In this document: one piece after another, positions 63,049 through 64,000 of the stretch | How the letters are laid out: every line of letters begins with the position of its first letter | Numbering within the stretch: position 1 is the stretch's first letter | Source: Corynebacterium doosanense CAU 212 = DSM 45436 | GTDB taxonomy: Bacteria; Actinomycetota; Actinomycetes; Mycobacteriales; Mycobacteriaceae | Reading direction: 5' to 3' | Length of the DNA stretch: 64,000 nt | Assembly: GCF_000767055.1 (NCBI RefSeq) | Contig: NZ_CP006764.1 | Span: forward strand, 1 to 64,000 | Position numbers and translations under genes: made by a program | Notes under the pieces: model-generated | Told to the model about the DNA's origin: nothing | The model's input: the letters and a program-made list of their open reading frames with translations, nothing else | Databases searched by the model: none

Positions 63049-63073
63049 CCTTGACTTGAAGTCAACTTCAAGG
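63049..63073. promoter_or_regulatory. Probable MerR operator between the divergent genes
   Basis: The outer arms CCTTGACTT and AACTTCAAGG form an imperfect inverted repeat around GAAGTC, overlapping a TTGACT hexamer (63051-63056). MerR proteins bind such repeats in long-spacer promoters. It lies 13 nt from the regulator start and 93 nt from the dehydrogenase start. Confidence 0.65.
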
Positions 63074-63165
63074 TGCACACTGATGCTATCAGCACGCGGG
63101 GCACACTTTCCGGCCCTAGTGCCGAGACCTATCCCGTTCTCCCCAGCAGCCCAGAAGGACCAGTC

Positions 63166-64000
63166 ATGCGCAGTGTCATAATGCACGCCCCCGGTGATGT
63201 GCGAGTCGAAAAGCGAGAGATACCCACCATCATCGAGCCCACCGACGCCATCATCCGCGTGACTGCGGCGTGCGTGTGCGGATCGGATCTGTGGCCCTAC
63301 CGTGGGGCGGAAACGGTGGACCATCAGCCCATGGGCCATGAGTATGTCGGCGTCGTCGAGCAGATCGGTGACCAGGTGAACAACATCCAGGTCGGTGACT
63401 TCGTTGTCGGCTCCTTCGTCGCCTCCGACAACACCTGCGAGATCTGTCAGGCCGGTTACCAGTCGCGGTGTGTCCACGCCGTGATGATGGGCAGCATCGG
63501 CACCCAGGCGGAGTACGCCCGGATCCCGCTGGCCGACGGAACCCTGGTAGCCACCCCGGGCCAGCCCGACCCGGATCTGATTCCGTCCCTGCTGGCCGCC
63601 TCCGATGTGTTAGGCACCGGCTGGTTCGCCGCCGTCGCCGCGGAAGCCGGCCCGGGGAAAACGGTCGCCGTGGTCGGCGATGGCGCGGTCGGTCTGCTCG
63701 GGGTGCTCGCCGCCAAACAGCTTGGTGCCGAGCGGATCATCGCCATGAGCCGGCACGCCGACCGGCAGGCCCTGGCCCGGGAATTCGGGGCCACCGACAT
63801 CGTCACCGAACGCGGCGACGAGGGCGTCGCCCGGGTGAGGGAACTGACCGGTGGGCTGGGCGCCCACTCGGTGATCGAGGCGGTCGGCACGCAGGAGGCG
63901 ATGATGCAGGCCATCCGGTCGACCCGACCCGGTGGGCACGTGGGCTTTGTCGGGGTCTCCCACGGCGTGCAGCTGCCTGGTGATGAACTGTTCTTCTCCA
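63166..64000 (+). CDS. Zinc-type medium-chain alcohol dehydrogenase, cut by the window end
   Basis: 278 codons are visible and the frame is open at the edge. The enzyme has CVCGSDLWPYRG near residue 37, GHEYVGVVEQIG near 59, the structural-zinc type region CEICQAGYQSRC near 90, and the Rossmann motif VAVVGDGAVGLLGVLAAKQL near 165 with a nucleotide loop HADRQALAREFGATD. This resembles Tdh/threonine- or formaldehyde-type MDR enzymes. The ATG at 63166 has AGAAGGA upstream. Regulation by the divergent MerR gene is likely. The substrate is not known. Confidence 0.88.
   Translation, partial: MRSVIMHAPGDVRVEKREIPTIIEPTDAIIRVTAACVCGSDLWPYRGAETVDHQPMGHEYVGVVEQIGDQVNNIQVGDFVVGSFVASDNTCEICQAGYQSRCVHAVMMGSIGTQAEYARIPLADGTLVATPGQPDPDLIPSLLAASDVLGTGWFAAVAAEAGPGKTVAVVGDGAVGLLGVLAAKQLGAERIIAMSRHADRQALAREFGATDIVTERGDEGVARVRELTGGLGAHSVIEAVGTQEAMMQAIRSTRPGGHVGFVGVSHGVQLPGDELFFS

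Overview
The window looks like the origin end of a high-GC Corynebacterium chromosome, numbered from the first base of dnaA. The evidence is the order dnaA-(oriC)-dnaN-recF-dciA-gyrB-gyrA, the block fhaA-fhaB-pstP-rodA-pbpA-pknA-pknB-crgA, a DtxR-type iron box, an MMPL/carotenoid cluster, and an adhA product that reads like the C. glutamicum enzyme. I cannot name the species from the sequence alone.

Layout. 1-14.4 kb is the replication core: dnaA, oriC with DnaA boxes and a tiny hydrophobic ORF, dnaN, recF, dciA, gyrB and gyrA. It is interrupted by accessory genes between gyrB and gyrA: a DUF222/HNH gene bracketed by two near-identical palindromes, a DUF6918-like gene, ssuD, and a ribbon-helix-helix/Fic-like toxin-antitoxin pair. 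tRNA-Ile and tRNA-Ala follow. 14.8-19.5 kb (minus strand) holds two secreted lipoproteins, a beta-propeller lactonase-like protein, a DoxX-like membrane protein and a large FAD dehydrogenase. 19.6-22.3 kb is a three-gene sugar-type ABC importer. After a nested inverted repeat come a DUF559/AbiEi-like protein (22.6 kb) and the minus-strand group TetR-MMPL-crtI-crtB. 29.2-34.0 kb is a five-gene siderophore uptake and release operon behind a DtxR-like box. 35-36.3 kb has ppiA and a rhomboid protease, and 36.4-39.8 kb has metF and metE.

39.8-50.1 kb is the cell-envelope and division control block. It is preceded by a second dense cluster of DnaA boxes and by a secreted CAP-domain gene carrying a single nonsense codon. 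tRNA-Leu(CAG) at 50.4 kb then marks the edge of an accessory region of about 11 kb. That region contains a translationally coupled five-gene operon (HTH, SAM-binding methylase-like protein, Eco57I-type N6-adenine methylase, GIY-YIG-like/superfamily-2 helicase, HEPN-like protein). It is followed by an unrecognised plus-strand gene, a candidate pPIWI-associated-nuclease-like protein, a frameshifted IS256-family element and an IS6-family remnant. The window ends with adhA, a MerR regulator and a divergent zinc alcohol dehydrogenase cut by the window edge.

The best candidate for an undescribed system is the 50.7-59.1 kb defence-like island. It has modification (two methylase-like proteins), a helicase with a possible fused nuclease, and RNase-like HEPN components, and it sits beside a tRNA. 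All functional calls are from reading the sequence and remembered family motifs; no database search was run.
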